Shown in pieces: positions 7,867-23,933 of a stretch of 59,661 bases of DNA. Each line of letters starts with the position of its first letter. Position 1 is the stretch's first letter. Position numbers and translations under genes: made by a program. The notes below the pieces were generated by a model. It made no database searches and was not told the origin of the DNA. It was given only the letters and a program-made list of their open reading frames with translations. This DNA is from Rossellomorea marisflavi (GTDB lineage Bacteria; Bacillota; Bacilli; Bacillales; Bacillaceae_B), in assembly GCF_001274775.1 (NCBI RefSeq), contig NZ_LGUE01000009.1, positions 1-59,661 of the forward strand, given 5' to 3'.

Positions 7867-7882
7867 GAGTCATTTCCCCCTG

Positions 7883-8680
7883 TCATCCCCTGAACACGAT
7901 CAGGAGTCCCGTGAGGACCAGCAGGACGATGATGACCATCGTATCCCTGCCCTTCCAGGAAAGGAGCCGGTATTTCGTCCGGCCCTCCCCTCCCTGATAG
8001 CCCCTTGCTTCCATGGCGGTGGCCAAGTCTTCCGCACGCTTGAAGGCACTTACGAATAGTGGGATCAGCAGCGGTACGATGGCCTGTAGCCTGTCCTTGA
8101 TCGGTCCTGAGGTAAACTCTGCCCCCCGGGCGATCTGTGCCTTCATGATCTTATCCGTCTCTTCCATCAGGGTCGGGATGAACCTTAGGGAGATGGACAT
8201 CATGAGGGCCAGCTCGTGTACGGGGAACTTGATCTTACGAAGCGGATTCAACAGCGTCTCGAGTCCGTCCGTAATCGTGATCGGTGATGTCGTCAGCGTG
8301 AGCAAGGATGTGATCAAGATAAGGTAAAAGAACCGTAAACTGATGAAGATCCCTTGTCTCAGGCCTTCTTCATGGATAGCGAACCATTTGAGATCCAAGA
8401 GCACTTCCCCTTCTTTGGTGAAGAAGATATGCAGCAGGAAGGTAAACAGGATGATCCACAGGATCGGCTTCAAGCCGCCCAGGATGAACCGGATCGGCAA
8501 TCTCGACAGGAAGAGTGCACCGAGTGTGAAGATACCGAGGATTCCATATGTCAGCGCGTTATTTGCCAGGAAGACGATACAGATGAACCCGAAAATAAAC
8601 AGGAGTTTAGCCCGGGGATCCGCCCGGTGAAGGACGGATTGACCGGGAACGTAACGTCCGATGATCATCTTTTCCATCAT
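7883..8680 (-). CDS. ecfT: ECF transporter transmembrane subunit EcfT
   Basis: 265 aa, identical in length to B. subtilis YbaF. The scaffold subunit that couples the two ATPases to exchangeable vitamin-binding S components. Hydrophobic segments occur near residues 27-65, 70-95, 110-130 and 245-262; the two Ala-Arg-Gly coupling motifs (QIARGAEF and MEARGYQG) are present. The ATG at 8680 is chosen: it follows GGGGGTGG and overlaps the ecfA2 stop as ATGA, and the product then begins [13 protein letters not shown] as in the family. Confidence 0.94.
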   Translation of the reverse strand: MMEKMIIGRYVPGQSVLHRADPRAKLLFIFGFICIVFLANNALTYGILGIFTLGALFLSRLPIRFILGGLKPILWIILFTFLLHIFFTKEGEVLLDLKWFAIHEEGLRQGIFISLRFFYLILITSLLTLTTSPITITDGLETLLNPLRKIKFPVHELALMMSISLRFIPTLMEETDKIMKAQIARGAEFTSGPIKDRLQAIVPLLIPLFVSAFKRAEDLATAMEARGYQGGEGRTKYRLLSWKGRDTMVIIVLLVLTGLLIVFRG

Positions 8681-9540
8681 GGCCGTCCACCCCCTGACAT
8701 GGAAACAGCGTCTGCCAGCTCTTCGATCGTCAAGCATGTCCGGCCGAGGGATCTTCCTGAGGCCTTTTCGTATTCGTACTGGAAGCGAACGACGTCCGGC
8801 ACATCCAAGCCCATTTCAAACAGTTCTTCCGCGTGGGAGAAGATCTCCCTTGGCGCGCCCTGCTTCTTCAACCGGCCTTTTTGCATGATGACGATCTCAT
8901 CGGCATATCGTGCTGCATCCTCCATGCTGTGTGTGACCAGGATCGTCGTGAGCCCCTTTTCTTTGTGAAGCTCATAGAACATGTCCATGATCTCTTTTTG
9001 CCCACGCGGGTCAAGCCCTGCCGTCGGCTCATCCAGGACGATGACTTCAGGGTCCATGGCAAGGACACCGGCGATGGCGACACGGCGCATCTGCCCGCCC
9101 GAAAGGTCAAACGGTGACTTTGAGAGGACGTCTTCCGTTAAACCGACCTTGACGATCAGTTCCCTTGCACGTGATTCCGCCACTTCCCTGCTGATGCCGA
9201 AATTCATCGGGCCATAGCAGATGTCCTTCAAGACCGTTTCTTCAAAGAGCTGATGCTCCGGGAATTGAAAGACGATCCCTACCTTTTGGCGGACGGCTTT
9301 AAGGCTTTTCGACTTTTGTTTCGCATGGATCGTATGGGCCCCCATCGTCACGGTGCCCTCCGTCGGTTTCAATAACCCGTTCAGGTGTTGCAGGAGCGTG
9401 GATTTCCCGGAGCCCGTGTGTCCGATGACGGACAGGAATCGCCCGGTCGGGATCTCCAGATTGATGTCCTCAAGCGCCAACTTTTCGAATGGAGTGTTGA
9501 ATGAATACCGGTACTCTACATGTTTAAATGTGATCTGCAT
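8677..9540 (-). CDS. ecfA2: ECF transporter ATP-binding subunit EcfA2
   Basis: 287 aa ABC ATPase. Walker [10 protein letters not shown] (40-48), signature [13 protein letters not shown], Walker [13 protein letters not shown] and switch His in VTHSMED. Energises vitamin uptake as a heterodimer with EcfA1. Starts inside the end of ecfA1 (25-nt overlap) and overlaps ecfT by 4 nt, so translation is probably coupled. Confidence 0.95.
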   Translation of the reverse strand: MQITFKHVEYRYSFNTPFEKLALEDINLEIPTGRFLSVIGHTGSGKSTLLQHLNGLLKPTEGTVTMGAHTIHAKQKSKSLKAVRQKVGIVFQFPEHQLFEETVLKDICYGPMNFGISREVAESRARELIVKVGLTEDVLSKSPFDLSGGQMRRVAIAGVLAMDPEVIVLDEPTAGLDPRGQKEIMDMFYELHKEKGLTTILVTHSMEDAARYADEIVIMQKGRLKKQGAPREIFSHAEELFEMGLDVPDVVRFQYEYEKASGRSLGRTCLTIEELADAVSMSGGGRP

Positions 9541-10352
9541 AGTTCATTCACCAACTCTTCTTCTGTTAAGTATGTTTTGGATAATGGAATTCCCCGTTCC
9601 TTCAATGCACCGGCAAGCTTGATTGTAAACGGTGAATCTAGACCCAGCCCCGTGAGTTCGTCTTCAAGCTTGAAGATCTCTTCGGGGGTTCCCTCTTTGA
9701 ACACGGTTCCCTGGTTCAGTACGATGATCCGATCGGCCCTTGATGCTTCTTCAAGATCGTGGGTGATGGAGATGACCGTCAGCTCCTCTTCTTCCTTAAG
9801 CTTCCGGACCACCTCTAGTACCTCTTTTCGTCCTTTGGGATCGAGCATGGAAGTGGCTTCGTCCAGGATGATGATGGATGGCTGCAGGGCAATGACACCT
9901 GCTATGGCCACCCGTTGCTTCTGTCCACCCGATAGATGGTGCGGCTCTTGAGCAAGAAAATCACCCATATGAACGTTCTTCAGTGCTTCCCTCACTCGTT
10001 TCACCATCACATCATGAGGGACACCATGGTTTTCCAACCCAAAAGCCACATCATCCTCAACTGTCGCACCGACAAATTGATTGTCAGGGTTTTGAAATAC
10101 CATTCCCAGCTTGGCGCGGATCTCCCATATCGTTTCTTCCTGAAGACGTGTGCCGTCCACTGTTACGACTCCTTCATTCGGAAAATGAAGACCGTTCAGC
10201 ATTTTGGCAAGGGTGGATTTCCCTGACCCATTATGCCCGACGATCGCCAGCCATTCCCCCCGGTTGACAGAGAGGTTGATGCCCTTCAGCGCTTCATTCC
10301 CTTCATCGGAATATCGGAAGCGGACATTCTCTACGTTGATGATCTTATCCAA
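9516..10352 (-). CDS. ecfA1: ECF transporter ATP-binding subunit EcfA1
   Basis: 278 aa ABC ATPase with Walker [10 protein letters not shown] (39-47), signature [13 protein letters not shown], and Walker [16 protein letters not shown], where Thr-Ser replaces the Pro-Thr of EcfA2. TTG start (10350-10352) after AGAGGAGG. First gene of the ECF module, downstream of the structured region that follows rplQ. Confidence 0.95.
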   Translation of the reverse strand: MDKIINVENVRFRYSDEGNEALKGINLSVNRGEWLAIVGHNGSGKSTLAKMLNGLHFPNEGVVTVDGTRLQEETIWEIRAKLGMVFQNPDNQFVGATVEDDVAFGLENHGVPHDVMVKRVREALKNVHMGDFLAQEPHHLSGGQKQRVAIAGVIALQPSIIILDEATSMLDPKGRKEVLEVVRKLKEEEELTVISITHDLEEASRADRIIVLNQGTVFKEGTPEEIFKLEDELTGLGLDSPFTIKLAGALKERGIPLSKTYLTEEELVNELCRSHLNM

Positions 10353-10411
10353 TCCTACTCTACCTCCTCTACACTACTCTCATCTCAGCTTATCAAAAAA
10401 TACCCATATAC

Positions 10412-10505
10412 AAAAAAAAGCCTGCACCCCGTCCAAAGAAAAGAAGACTTTTCTTGTTCAATCCATTGAACAGCTTCTATGCCTATAGAAGTTGGAAGGG
10501 GTGCA
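10412..10505 (-). other. Structured element: predicted four-way junction plus T-run
   Basis: A closing stem of about 13 bp (TGCACCCC 10423-10430 and TCCAA 432-436 with TTGGA 492-496 and GGGGTGCA 10498-10505, one G-A mismatch) encloses three hairpins with almost no linker: AGAAAAG/CTTTTCT (10437-10454), GTTCAA/TTGAAC (10456-10471) and CTTCTAT/ATAGAAG (10474-10491). On the minus strand it is followed by AGGC and eight Ts, so it may terminate or attenuate transcription before ecfA1. No tRNA signature. Confidence 0.7.
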
Positions 10506-10512
10506 CGAGCTA

Positions 10513-10537
10513 GACGAGTCAGCCTGAGCTGCTCATC
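10513..10537. other. Imperfect hairpin beside the four-way element
   Basis: GACGAG-T-CAGC, loop CTGA, GCTG-CTCATC pairs with one bulge and one mismatch. It sits between the rplQ terminator and the four-way element; role unknown. Confidence 0.45.
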
Positions 10538-10571
10538 GTAACGCTCTGCTTTTCATCGACATGCACTTATA

Positions 10572-10614
10572 CAAAAAGGGCAAAGAACAGTTAAGGATTA
10601 ACTGTCCCGCCCTT
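10572..10614 (-). terminator. Terminator of rplQ / alpha operon
   Basis: Minus strand AAGGGC...GACAGTTAA, loop, TTAACTGTTC...GCCCTT then TTT; about 22 bp after the rplQ stop. Confidence 0.88.
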
Positions 10615-10635
10615 AATGTTAGTCGTCACGAATTA

Positions 10636-11022
<387 letters not shown>

Positions 11023-11043
11023 CTATCTATAGAAAGAAGTTGA

Positions 11044-11988
11044 TCAGTCGTCCTTACGCAATCCAAGTCCAAGGTCTTCAAGTTTAACTTTGACCTCTTC
11101 AAGGGATTTACGTCCAAGATTCCGTACTTTCATCATATCTTCTTCAGTTTTGTTAGCAAGTTCTTGCACAGTGTTGATTCCAGCACGCTTCAAGCAGTTG
11201 TAAGAGCGAACGGAAAGATCCAATTCTTCGATAGTCATCTCAAGAACTTTCTCTTTTTGATCCTCTTCTTTTTCAACCATGATTTCAGCGTTCTGCGCCT
11301 CATCTGTAAGGCCAACGAAAATATTAAGATGTTCTGTCAGAATCTTAGCTCCCAAAGAAATAGCTTCCTTAGGTCCAATACTTCCATCAGTCCATACATC
11401 AAGGGAAAGTTTATCGTAGTTGGTCATTTGACCGACACGCGTATTCTCCACCTGATAGTTAACGCGAGATACTGGAGTGTAAATAGAATCGATTGGGATC
11501 ACGCCAATTGGAAGATCTTCACGCTTGTTTTGATCTGCAGGTCGGTAACCACGTCCGCGAGCTGCGCTTAGACGCACACGGAAATGACCACTTTTCGATA
11601 ATGTTGCGATGTGTAAATCGGGGTTTAACACTTCAACATCACTATCGTGAGTAATATCAGCAGCCGTAACGACGCCTTCACCCTGCACATCAATTTCCAA
11701 CGTCTTCTCTTCATCAGAGTAGATCTTCAACGCCAGCTTCTTGATATTCAAAATGATGGATGTGACATCCTCTACGACGCCTTCAATTGTTGAAAACTCA
11801 TGCAGTACTCCATCTATTTGAATAGATGTGACAGCGGCACCTGGGAGTGACGATAGTAGGATACGACGTAAGGAGTTACCCAAAGTTGTACCATATCCAC
11901 GCTCAAGTGGTTCTACGACGAACTTTCCATATGTGGCATCATCGCTGATCTCAACCGTTTCAATTTTTGGCTTTTCAATTTCGATCAT
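11044..11988 (-). CDS. rpoA: DNA-directed RNA polymerase subunit alpha
   Basis: 314 aa, the B. subtilis length. N-terminal assembly domain with [20 protein letters not shown], then a flexible linker (EKEEDQKEK) and the C-terminal helix-hairpin-helix domain with [15 protein letters not shown] and [11 protein letters not shown], which contacts UP elements and activators. ATG after GGAGGG. Confidence 0.98.
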   Translation of the reverse strand: MIEIEKPKIETVEISDDATYGKFVVEPLERGYGTTLGNSLRRILLSSLPGAAVTSIQIDGVLHEFSTIEGVVEDVTSIILNIKKLALKIYSDEEKTLEIDVQGEGVVTAADITHDSDVEVLNPDLHIATLSKSGHFRVRLSAARGRGYRPADQNKREDLPIGVIPIDSIYTPVSRVNYQVENTRVGQMTNYDKLSLDVWTDGSIGPKEAISLGAKILTEHLNIFVGLTDEAQNAEIMVEKEEDQKEKVLEMTIEELDLSVRSYNCLKRAGINTVQELANKTEEDMMKVRNLGRKSLEEVKVKLEDLGLGLRKDD

Positions 11989-12091
11989 TAATATTTACCC
12001 TCCTTCAAAACGTCGAACTCCGGTCTAAAGTCCGAAATTCCCCTTGTTTACGTTCCCTATTGTGCACCAACAACTGGTTACTTTTCTGAAC

Positions 12092-12130
12092 ATTTTGTAT
12101 CATAACCCATTATAGACAACGATACAAAAT
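12092..12130. other. 10-bp inverted repeat in the rpsK-rpoA gap
   Basis: ATTTTGTATC (12092-12101) and GATACAAAAT (12121-12130) are perfect complements around a 19-nt loop that itself contains TATAAT on the minus strand. It could be an mRNA hairpin in the rpoA leader or a dyad for a DNA-binding protein at an internal promoter. Confidence 0.55.
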
Positions 12131-12143
12131 TTATACAGAGAAA

Positions 12144-12551
<408 letters not shown>

Positions 12552-12558
12552 TTACCTA

Positions 12559-12924
12559 TTATTTTTTCTTGTTAGCTACAGTTTTACGAGGACCTTTACG
12601 TGTACGTGCATTGTTCTTCGTATGTTGACCACGAACAGGTAGTCCACGACGGTGACGAAGACCGCGATAAGAACCGATTTCCATCAGACGTTTGATGTTG
12701 AGTGAGATTTCACGACGAAGGTCACCCTCAACTTTCAATTTGTCGACGATATCACGGATTTTACCAAGTTCGTCCTCAGTAAGATCGCGAACGCGAGTAT
12801 CTTCTGATACACCGGCTTCAGCCAAGATTTTAGCAGCAGTGTTTTTACCAATTCCATAGATGTATGTTAATGAAATGACAACACGTTTGTCACGTGGAAT
12901 GTCTACACCAGCAATACGTGCCAT
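12559..12924 (-). CDS. rpsM: 30S ribosomal protein S13
   Basis: 121 aa from the ATG at 12924 (product begins [14 protein letters not shown]); the upstream GTG is inside the ribosome binding site and is not used. S13 sits in the head and forms subunit bridges. Helix-two-turn-helix domain with YIYGIG, and a basic tail [15 protein letters not shown]. Confidence 0.97.
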   Translation of the reverse strand: MARIAGVDIPRDKRVVISLTYIYGIGKNTAAKILAEAGVSEDTRVRDLTEDELGKIRDIVDKLKVEGDLRREISLNIKRLMEIGSYRGLRHRRGLPVRGQHTKNNARTRKGPRKTVANKKK

Positions 12925-12947
12925 AGTGATTCGCACCTCCTTTAAGT

Positions 12948-13067
<120 letters not shown>

Positions 13068-13099
13068 CTAACCTCCTTGATAGTACGGAGTGCAATAGA

Positions 13100-13318
13100 T
13101 TATTTGTAACGATAAGTGATTCTACCTTTAGTCAAGTCATATGGTGAAAGTTCGACAGTCACCTTATCACCAGGCAGGATACGGATGAAGTGCATACGGA
13201 TCTTCCCTGATACATGAGCATGAATGGTATGACCATTTTCTAATTCTACTTTAAAAGTAGCATTCGGCAAAGTTTCTAGTACTTTACCTTCAACTTCAAT
13301 TACATCATCTTTTGCCAT
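13100..13318 (-). CDS. infA: Translation initiation factor IF-1
   Basis: 72 aa, standard length, single OB fold. Binds the 30S A site during initiation. Contains [20 protein letters not shown] and the C-terminal [12 protein letters not shown] start overlaps the end of the upstream KOW-protein gene by 14 nt. Confidence 0.98.
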   Translation of the reverse strand: MAKDDVIEVEGKVLETLPNATFKVELENGHTIHAHVSGKIRMHFIRILPGDKVTVELSPYDLTKGRITYRYK

Positions 13319-13628
13319 TGAACGCGTCTCCCTTCTTCTCGCTTATTTCTTCTACAAACTTCGAAACTGCATGGCGCAGTTTACCGTTCGTCACTCTGCC
13401 TGTTTCCATCATACTGTTATGAACTTCTGGAGAAACATGGTCACACATTTGAAGATGCCGGATGTTCTTCCGTTTTGGGCGGTCGAACCGTCTTTTATCT
13501 CCATCTGCGATGAGTACAAAACGTTCATCCAATTGCTGAACAACGATCGAGTAGCTTCCACGTTCATTTCCAGTAAGGACCTGAACGATTTGGCCGATCC
13601 TCGGTACCGTTGATTCTGACTCGATCAA
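13305..13628 (-). CDS. KOW-domain RNA-binding protein (L14e-like), YbzG-type
   Basis: About 107 aa. A KOW/SH3-like barrel near the N-terminus ([19 protein letters not shown]) followed by [18 protein letters not shown] and a segment [23 protein letters not shown] typical of the small L14e-like protein found between map and infA in Bacilli (YbzG region of B. subtilis). I place the start at TTG 13628 because AAGGTGAT lies just upstream; a GTG at 13643, directly after the map stop, is the alternative and adds five residues. Function unproven, presumably ribosome- or rRNA-related. Confidence 0.85.
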   Translation of the reverse strand: MIESESTVPRIGQIVQVLTGNERGSYSIVVQQLDERFVLIADGDKRRFDRPKRKNIRHLQMCDHVSPEVHNSMMETGRVTNGKLRHAVSKFVEEISEKKGDAFNGKR

Positions 13629-13643
13629 TCCAATCACCTTCAC

Positions 13644-14389
13644 TCAGGCTTTCGTCAAAATCTCATAGCCTTCTTCAGTAATTGCAATGGTGTGTTCAAA
13701 GTGCGCACACATTTTATCATCAACTGTGACAACAGTCCAGTTATCCGAAAGTGTCTTCACATATCGGCTGCCTGCGTTTACCATCGGTTCAATTGCCAGT
13801 ACCATGCCAGGCTTCAGACGCGGACCTTTGTTTGGCGGTCCATAATGAGGGATTTGCGGGTCCTCATGTAAGTCTTGACCAACACCGTGTCCCACATACT
13901 CACGAACGATTGAAAAGCCATTGGCCTCCACAAAAGTTTGTATACTATGAGAGATATTCGACAAACGTTCGCCTGGCTTCGCCTCTTTCAGTCCCAGAAA
14001 AAGTGATTCCTCTGTTACATCGAGAAGCTTTTGAGTTTCATCATCTATTGTCCCAACAGGATAAGTCCAAGCTGAATCCCCATGATAGCCTTGATATTTC
14101 GCCCCGATATCGAGACTGATAATATCGCCATTCTTAAGGACGCGATCCCCTGGAATCCCGTGAACAAGTTCATTATTCACTGAGGCACAGATGCTGCCAC
14201 GAAACCCATTATACCCTTTAAAAGATGGAATTGCATCATGTTTACGAATGAATTTCTCAGCGATTGCATCCAATTCCTTCGTCGATATTCCCGGAGAAAT
14301 ATGCTTTTGCAATTCCGCATGAGTCAAAGCCACGATCTTGCCAGCATGGCGCATGATCTCAATCTCCCTCGGAGTTTTGCAGATGATCA

Positions 14390-14390
<1 letters not shown>
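13644..14390 (-). CDS. map: Type I methionine aminopeptidase
   Basis: 248 aa. Removes the initiator Met from nascent proteins. The five metal ligands of the pita-bread fold are present: Asp94, Asp105, His168, Glu201 and Glu231, with His77 in the pocket. The ATG overlaps the adk stop (TAATG), so it is translationally coupled to adk. Confidence 0.96.
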
Positions 14391-16393
<2,003 letters not shown>

Positions 16394-16394
<1 letters not shown>

Positions 16395-16834
16395 TAGATC
16401 ACCTCGGTTGTACCGCCAGCAGCTTCGATAGCTTCTTTAGCAGTGGTTGAGAATTTAGTTGCTTTAACAGTAAGCTTTTTCTCGATTGAACCTTTACCAA
16501 GAATCTTGATTCCTGCTTTTTCGTTACTTACCACACCAGTTTCAACTAGTAGGGCTGGAGTAACTTCTGTACCATCTTCGAAGCGATTTAATGCGTCAAG
16601 GTTGACGATTGCATACTCTTTACGATTGATGTTCGTGAATCCACGTTTAGGAAGACGTTGGAATAATGGAGTTTGACCACCTTCGAAGCCAGGACGAGTT
16701 CCACCGCCTGAACGGGCGTTTTGTCCTTTATGACCTTTACCAGATGTCTTACCATTACCTGAACCAATACCACGTCCTACACGGTTACGGACTTTACGAG
16801 AACCTTCTGCAGATTGTAATTCATGTAATTTCAT
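16394..16834 (-). CDS. rplO: 50S ribosomal protein L15
   Basis: 146 aa. Late-assembly 50S protein with the basic Gly-rich N-terminus [19 protein letters not shown] and the LPKRGFTN segment. ATG after GGAGG; overlaps secY by one base. Confidence 0.97.
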
Positions 16835-16866
16835 GTCGGCACCTCCTTCTTTATAAACGTTAGGAA

Positions 16867-17049
16867 TTATTTTTCAGTTACAGTCACAAGGTGAGAAACC
16901 TTGTTGATCATGCCGCGGATTGCAGCATTATCTTGTTGCTCGACTGTTTGATGCATTTTGCGAAGTCCCAAAGCTTCAACAGTTTTACGTTGATCTTGAG
17001 GACGGCCAATGATGCTGCGAGTGAGGGTAATTTCTAGTTTATTAGCCAT
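16867..17049 (-). CDS. rpmD: 50S ribosomal protein L30
   Basis: 60 aa, bacterial short form. Begins [17 protein letters not shown]; contains [15 protein letters not shown]. 13 bp after rpsE. Confidence 0.96.
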   Translation of the reverse strand: MANKLEITLTRSIIGRPQDQRKTVEALGLRKMHQTVEQQDNAAIRGMINKVSHLVTVTEK

Positions 17050-17062
17050 CGTTATCCCTCCC

Positions 17063-17563
17063 TTAACCTAAGATCTCTTCTACTGATTTACCACGTAGTT
17101 TTGCTACGTCTTCAGCACGCTTAAGTTGTGTAAGACCTTGGATTGTTGCGCGAACCATGTTGATTGGAGTGTTAGATCCCAATGACTTAGAAAGGATATC
17201 TTGAACACCAGCCAACTCCAGTACCGCACGGACAGGTCCACCAGCGATGATTCCAGTACCGGCAGAAGCTGGCTTGATCAGGATTTGTCCTGCGCCAAAC
17301 TGACCAGTAACTTGGTGAGGTGTAGTTCCACCTACCATAGGAACTTCGATTAGATTTTTCTTCGCATCTTCAATCGCTTTACGGATTGCATCTGGTACCT
17401 CTTGCGCTTTACCAGTTCCGAAGCCAACATGGCCGTTTTTGTCACCTACTACTACTAGAGCAGCAAAGCGGAAACGACGTCCACCTTTAACAACTTTCGC
17501 AACACGATTGATTGTAACTACGCGTTCTTCAAATTCGAGTTTGCTTGAATCAATACGACTCAT
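17063..17563 (-). CDS. rpsE: 30S ribosomal protein S5
   Basis: 166 aa. dsRNA-binding-like N-terminal domain with [19 protein letters not shown] (accuracy and spectinomycin-contact loop) and a C-terminal domain with [18 protein letters not shown]. Wild-type looking. ATG after AGGGAGG-like sequence. Confidence 0.97.
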   Translation of the reverse strand: MSRIDSSKLEFEERVVTINRVAKVVKGGRRFRFAALVVVGDKNGHVGFGTGKAQEVPDAIRKAIEDAKKNLIEVPMVGGTTPHQVTGQFGAGQILIKPASAGTGIIAGGPVRAVLELAGVQDILSKSLGSNTPINMVRATIQGLTQLKRAEDVAKLRGKSVEEILG

Positions 17564-17584
17564 CTGGATTGTCCCTCCTTTTTA

Positions 17585-17947
17585 TTAAAATTCTAGGCCG
17601 TTTTCACGAGCTGCTTCAGCCAAAGCTTTAACGCGGCCATGGTATAGATATCCACCACGGTCGAATACCACTGATTTAAGGCCTTTTTCTACAGCTTTTT
17701 TCGCAACTAGTTCTCCAACTTTCGCTGCTGCCTCAACAGTTGCAGTTGCTTCAGTTCCGAAATCTTTATCTTGAGAAGATGCACTCACTAGAGTTACACC
17801 ATTAGTATCATCGATAAGTTGAGCGTAGATATTTTTATTAGAACGGAAAACGTTCAGACGAGGACGAGTTTCAGTTCCAGTAATTTTTGAACGGACACGG
17901 GCATGTCTTTTCTTACGTGTTTTGTTCTTATCTGGCTTAGTAATCAC
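17585..17947 (-). CDS. rplR: 50S ribosomal protein L18
   Basis: 120 aa. 5S rRNA-binding protein; basic N-terminus [18 protein letters not shown] and conserved [23 protein letters not shown] start (17945-17947) after AAGGAGTG. Confidence 0.97.
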   Translation of the reverse strand: MITKPDKNKTRKKRHARVRSKITGTETRPRLNVFRSNKNIYAQLIDDTNGVTLVSASSQDKDFGTEATATVEAAAKVGELVAKKAVEKGLKSVVFDRGGYLYHGRVKALAEAARENGLEF

Positions 17948-17980
17948 CTACGGTCACTCCTTTCTTTAGCCTACGCGGCA

Positions 17981-18520
17981 TTATTTACCTGTTTTACCTT
18001 CTTTACGACGAACATATTCGCCTTCGTAGCGAATACCTTTTCCTTTGTAAGGCTCAGGAGAACGTACTGCACGGATGTTAGCAGCTAATGCGCCAACGCG
18101 TTCTTTGTCGATTCCTTTGATGGAAATCTTAGTGTTTGCTGGTACTTCGATCTCGATGCCTTGTTCTGGTTCGATCTCAACTGGGTGAGAGTAACCAACG
18201 TTAAGCACAAGTTTCGTACCTTGTTTTTGAGCACGGTAACCAACACCGACTAGCTCTAGGTTGCGTTGGAATCCTTTAGAGACACCTTCAACCATGTTCG
18301 CGATCAAAGCACGAGTTGTACCGTGAAGCGCGCGGTGTTCTTTAGCATCAGAAGGACGGGTAACTGTAGCAGTTGTCCCTTCTACTTCTACTTTAATATC
18401 TGAATTGAATGTACGAGAAAGTTCCCCTTTAGGTCCTTTTACAGTGACGAGATTGTTCTCAGCTACTGTAATTGTAACATCAGATGGAATTTCGATTGGT
18501 AGTTTACCTACACGTGACAT
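17981..18520 (-). CDS. rplF: 50S ribosomal protein L6
   Basis: 179 aa with the duplicated L6 fold, located near the factor-binding site. Begins [16 protein letters not shown]-terminal [19 protein letters not shown] motif present. ATG after GGAGG. Confidence 0.97.
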   Translation of the reverse strand: MSRVGKLPIEIPSDVTITVAENNLVTVKGPKGELSRTFNSDIKVEVEGTTATVTRPSDAKEHRALHGTTRALIANMVEGVSKGFQRNLELVGVGYRAQKQGTKLVLNVGYSHPVEIEPEQGIEIEVPANTKISIKGIDKERVGALAANIRAVRSPEPYKGKGIRYEGEYVRRKEGKTGK

Positions 18521-18550
18521 CCTGTTGCACCTCCATTCGTTTAAAAAATA

Positions 18551-18949
18551 TTACCAAACGTAAGCTAATACTTCTCCGCCAACTTGTTTAGCGCGGGCTT
18601 CTTTGTCAGTCAAGACACCTTGAGAAGTTGATACAAGCGCGATACCCAGTCCGTTAAGAACTTTAGGTACTTCTGTAGATTTTGCATATACACGTAAACC
18701 AGGTTTAGAGATACGCTTCAATCCAGTGATTACACGTTCGTTGTTGCTTCCGTATTTCAAGAAGATACGGATAAGACCTTGTTTGTTGTCTTCCACGTAT
18801 TCTACATCACGTACGAAACCTTCACGTTTAAGGATTTCAGCGATTTCTTTCTTGATGTTAGAAGCAGGAACTTCTAGTCTTTCGTGACGAACCATGTTCG
18901 CATTACGGATGCGAGTAAGCAAATCTGCAATTGGATCTGTCATTGTCAT
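18551..18949 (-). CDS. rpsH: 30S ribosomal protein S8
   Basis: 132 aa. Binds 16S helix 21 and in many bacteria regulates the spc operon. Contains [18 protein letters not shown] and the C-terminal [18 protein letters not shown] after AGGAGG. Confidence 0.97.
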   Translation of the reverse strand: MTMTDPIADLLTRIRNANMVRHERLEVPASNIKKEIAEILKREGFVRDVEYVEDNKQGLIRIFLKYGSNNERVITGLKRISKPGLRVYAKSTEVPKVLNGLGIALVSTSQGVLTDKEARAKQVGGEVLAYVW

Positions 18950-18979
18950 AATAATTTACCTCCTTCCCAATATAGGGTT

Positions 18980-19718
<739 letters not shown>

Positions 19719-19735
19719 ACAGAATACCTCCCTTC

Positions 19736-20065
19736 TTAGTTATCTTTATCGTTGTTAAGTGGAAGAACTTCACCTGATTTTTTTGCAACACGTACTTTTT
19801 TGCCGTCTTCTGTTTTGTAGCCTACACGAGTCGGTTCGTTCGTCTTAGGATCCAAGATCATAACGTTCGATACGTGAACAGAAGCTTCCTGACTGATGAT
19901 TCCACCTTGTGGGTTCATCTGTGAAGGTTTCGCGTGTTTTTTCACAACGTTGATTCCTTCAACCAGTACACGGTCTTTTTTAGGGAATGCAGCAAGAACA
20001 ACACCTGTTTTGCCTTTGTCTTTCCCGGTAATAACCATTACTTTATCGCCTTTTTTTACATGCAT
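19736..20065 (-). CDS. rplX: 50S ribosomal protein L24
   Basis: 109 aa from the ATG at 20065 ([19 protein letters not shown]), which follows AAGGAGG by 9 nt; the longer reading would place the start upstream of the RBS. KOW-domain assembly initiator. The tail ([13 protein letters not shown]) is slightly longer than the 103-aa B. subtilis protein. Confidence 0.96.
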   Translation of the reverse strand: MHVKKGDKVMVITGKDKGKTGVVLAAFPKKDRVLVEGINVVKKHAKPSQMNPQGGIISQEASVHVSNVMILDPKTNEPTRVGYKTEDGKKVRVAKKSGEVLPLNNDKDN

Positions 20066-20102
20066 TTCATCGCACCTCCTTGAATGGCCCAATGGTAATC
20101 TA

Positions 20103-20498
<396 letters not shown>

Positions 20499-20512
20499 CT
20501 ATCCGAACTGTA

Positions 20513-20776
20513 TTAGATAATAACTGCTTTCTCAACAACTTCTACTAAACGGAAACGTTTTGTAGCAGATAGTGGGCGAGTCTCCATGATGCGTACGATG
20601 TCGCCGATTTTTGCTTCGTTGTTCTCATCATGAGTTTTGAACTTCTTAGAGTACTTTACGCGCTTGCCGTATAGAGAATGCTTTTTATAAGTTTCTACCA
20701 TAACCGTTACTGTTTTGTCCATTTTATCGGAAACAACACGGCCAGTGTAAACCTTACGTTGGTTGCGGTCACTCAT
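20513..20776 (-). CDS. rpsQ: 30S ribosomal protein S17
   Basis: 87 aa OB-fold primary 16S-binding protein. Contains [18 protein letters not shown] and [23 protein letters not shown] after AGAGGAGG; 21 bp after rpmC. Confidence 0.97.
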   Translation of the reverse strand: MSDRNQRKVYTGRVVSDKMDKTVTVMVETYKKHSLYGKRVKYSKKFKTHDENNEAKIGDIVRIMETRPLSATKRFRLVEVVEKAVII

Positions 20777-20797
20777 TTAAGCAAACCTCCTCTCAAA

Positions 20798-22081
<1,284 letters not shown>

Positions 22082-22084
22082 AGC

Positions 22085-22426
22085 TTATCCCTCCTTCTTT
22101 TCTGATACTACAAGTGTAATGTGACTTGTACGTTTGTTGATTTGGCTTGCACGACCCATCGCACGAGGACGGAAACGTTTAAGCGTTGGTCCTTCATTTA
22201 CATAAGCCTCAGTTACTACAAGGCTGTTGATGTCCATGTCATAGTTATGCTCTGCGTTTGCGATAGCAGATTTAAGTACTTTCTCGATTACTGGTGAAGC
22301 TGCCTTAGGCGTGTGATTAAGAATCGCAACTGCTTCTCCAACTTGCTTACCTCGGATTAGATCAACGACTAAACGTACTTTACGAGGAGCAATACGTACT
22401 GTTCTTGCAACAGCTTTTGCTTGCAT
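22085..22426 (-). CDS. rplV: 50S ribosomal protein L22
   Basis: 113 aa. Its beta hairpin (near [19 protein letters not shown]) lines the exit tunnel and is a macrolide-resistance site; the loop looks intact. ATG, 21 bp after rpsS. Confidence 0.97.
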   Translation of the reverse strand: MQAKAVARTVRIAPRKVRLVVDLIRGKQVGEAVAILNHTPKAASPVIEKVLKSAIANAEHNYDMDINSLVVTEAYVNEGPTLKRFRPRAMGRASQINKRTSHITLVVSEKKEG

Positions 22427-22447
22427 TAGGATACCCTCCCCTCAATT

Positions 22448-22726
22448 TTAGCGTCTTGTTTTCTTATCGTCACTACCGTGACCTTTGTAAGTACGTGATG
22501 GCGCGAATTCGCCAAGCTTGTGACCTACCATGTCTTCAGTGACGTATACAGGTACATGTTTACGACCATCGTAAACTGCGATAGTGTGACCGATGAATGC
22601 TGGGAAAATCGTTGAACGACGAGACCAAGTTTTAACAACTTGTTTGCCTTCAGTTTCGTTCAATTTTTCGATCTTGTTAATCAAATGATCATCAACAAAA
22701 GGTCCTTTTTTTAAGCTACGACCCAT
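22448..22726 (-). CDS. rpsS: 30S ribosomal protein S19
   Basis: 92 aa. Head protein contacting the A-site finger. [15 protein letters not shown] and [16 protein letters not shown] conserved. ATG after GGGAGG; 60 bp after rplB. Confidence 0.97.
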   Translation of the reverse strand: MGRSLKKGPFVDDHLINKIEKLNETEGKQVVKTWSRRSTIFPAFIGHTIAVYDGRKHVPVYVTEDMVGHKLGEFAPSRTYKGHGSDDKKTRR

Positions 22727-22786
22727 GGTTGAACCTCCCTTCGTGATTGGTCTACGGCTCTTTGATCGAACCGTAGTACAATCCCG

Positions 22787-23635
<849 letters not shown>

Positions 23636-23648
23636 TTAATTGAATGAA

Positions 23649-23933
23649 TTATACTTCAAAGAATTCGATTTCGTTGCTTTCAGTTGTAAGTTTAACGACA
23701 GCTTTACGACGCTTGTTAGTGTAACCAGCGTGTTTACCCATACGCTTGAACTTACCTTTGTAGTTCATGATGTTGACTTTATCTACTTTCACATCGAAGA
23801 TTTCTTCGACAGCGTATTTTACTTGAGTTTTAGTCGCTCTAGTATCTACTTCGAAAGTATATTTTTTTTCAGACATAAGATCAGTTGAAGCCTCTGTAAT
23901 TACGGGGCGCTTAATGATATCACGTGCATCCAT
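23649..23933 (-). CDS. rplW: 50S ribosomal protein L23
   Basis: 94 aa. Tunnel-exit protein that docks trigger factor and SRP. Contains [11 protein letters not shown] and [19 protein letters not shown] overlaps the rplD stop by one base. Confidence 0.97.
   Translation of the reverse strand: MDARDIIKRPVITEASTDLMSEKKYTFEVDTRATKTQVKYAVEEIFDVKVDKVNIMNYKGKFKRMGKHAGYTNKRRKAVVKLTTESNEIEFFEV

Noticed and set aside
10423..10505. tRNA-like cloverleaf
   Set aside because: Size and four-way layout recall tRNA and a GTTCAATCC string occurs, but the T arm does not pair around it, there is no anticodon arm of normal geometry, no D-loop signature and no CCA.
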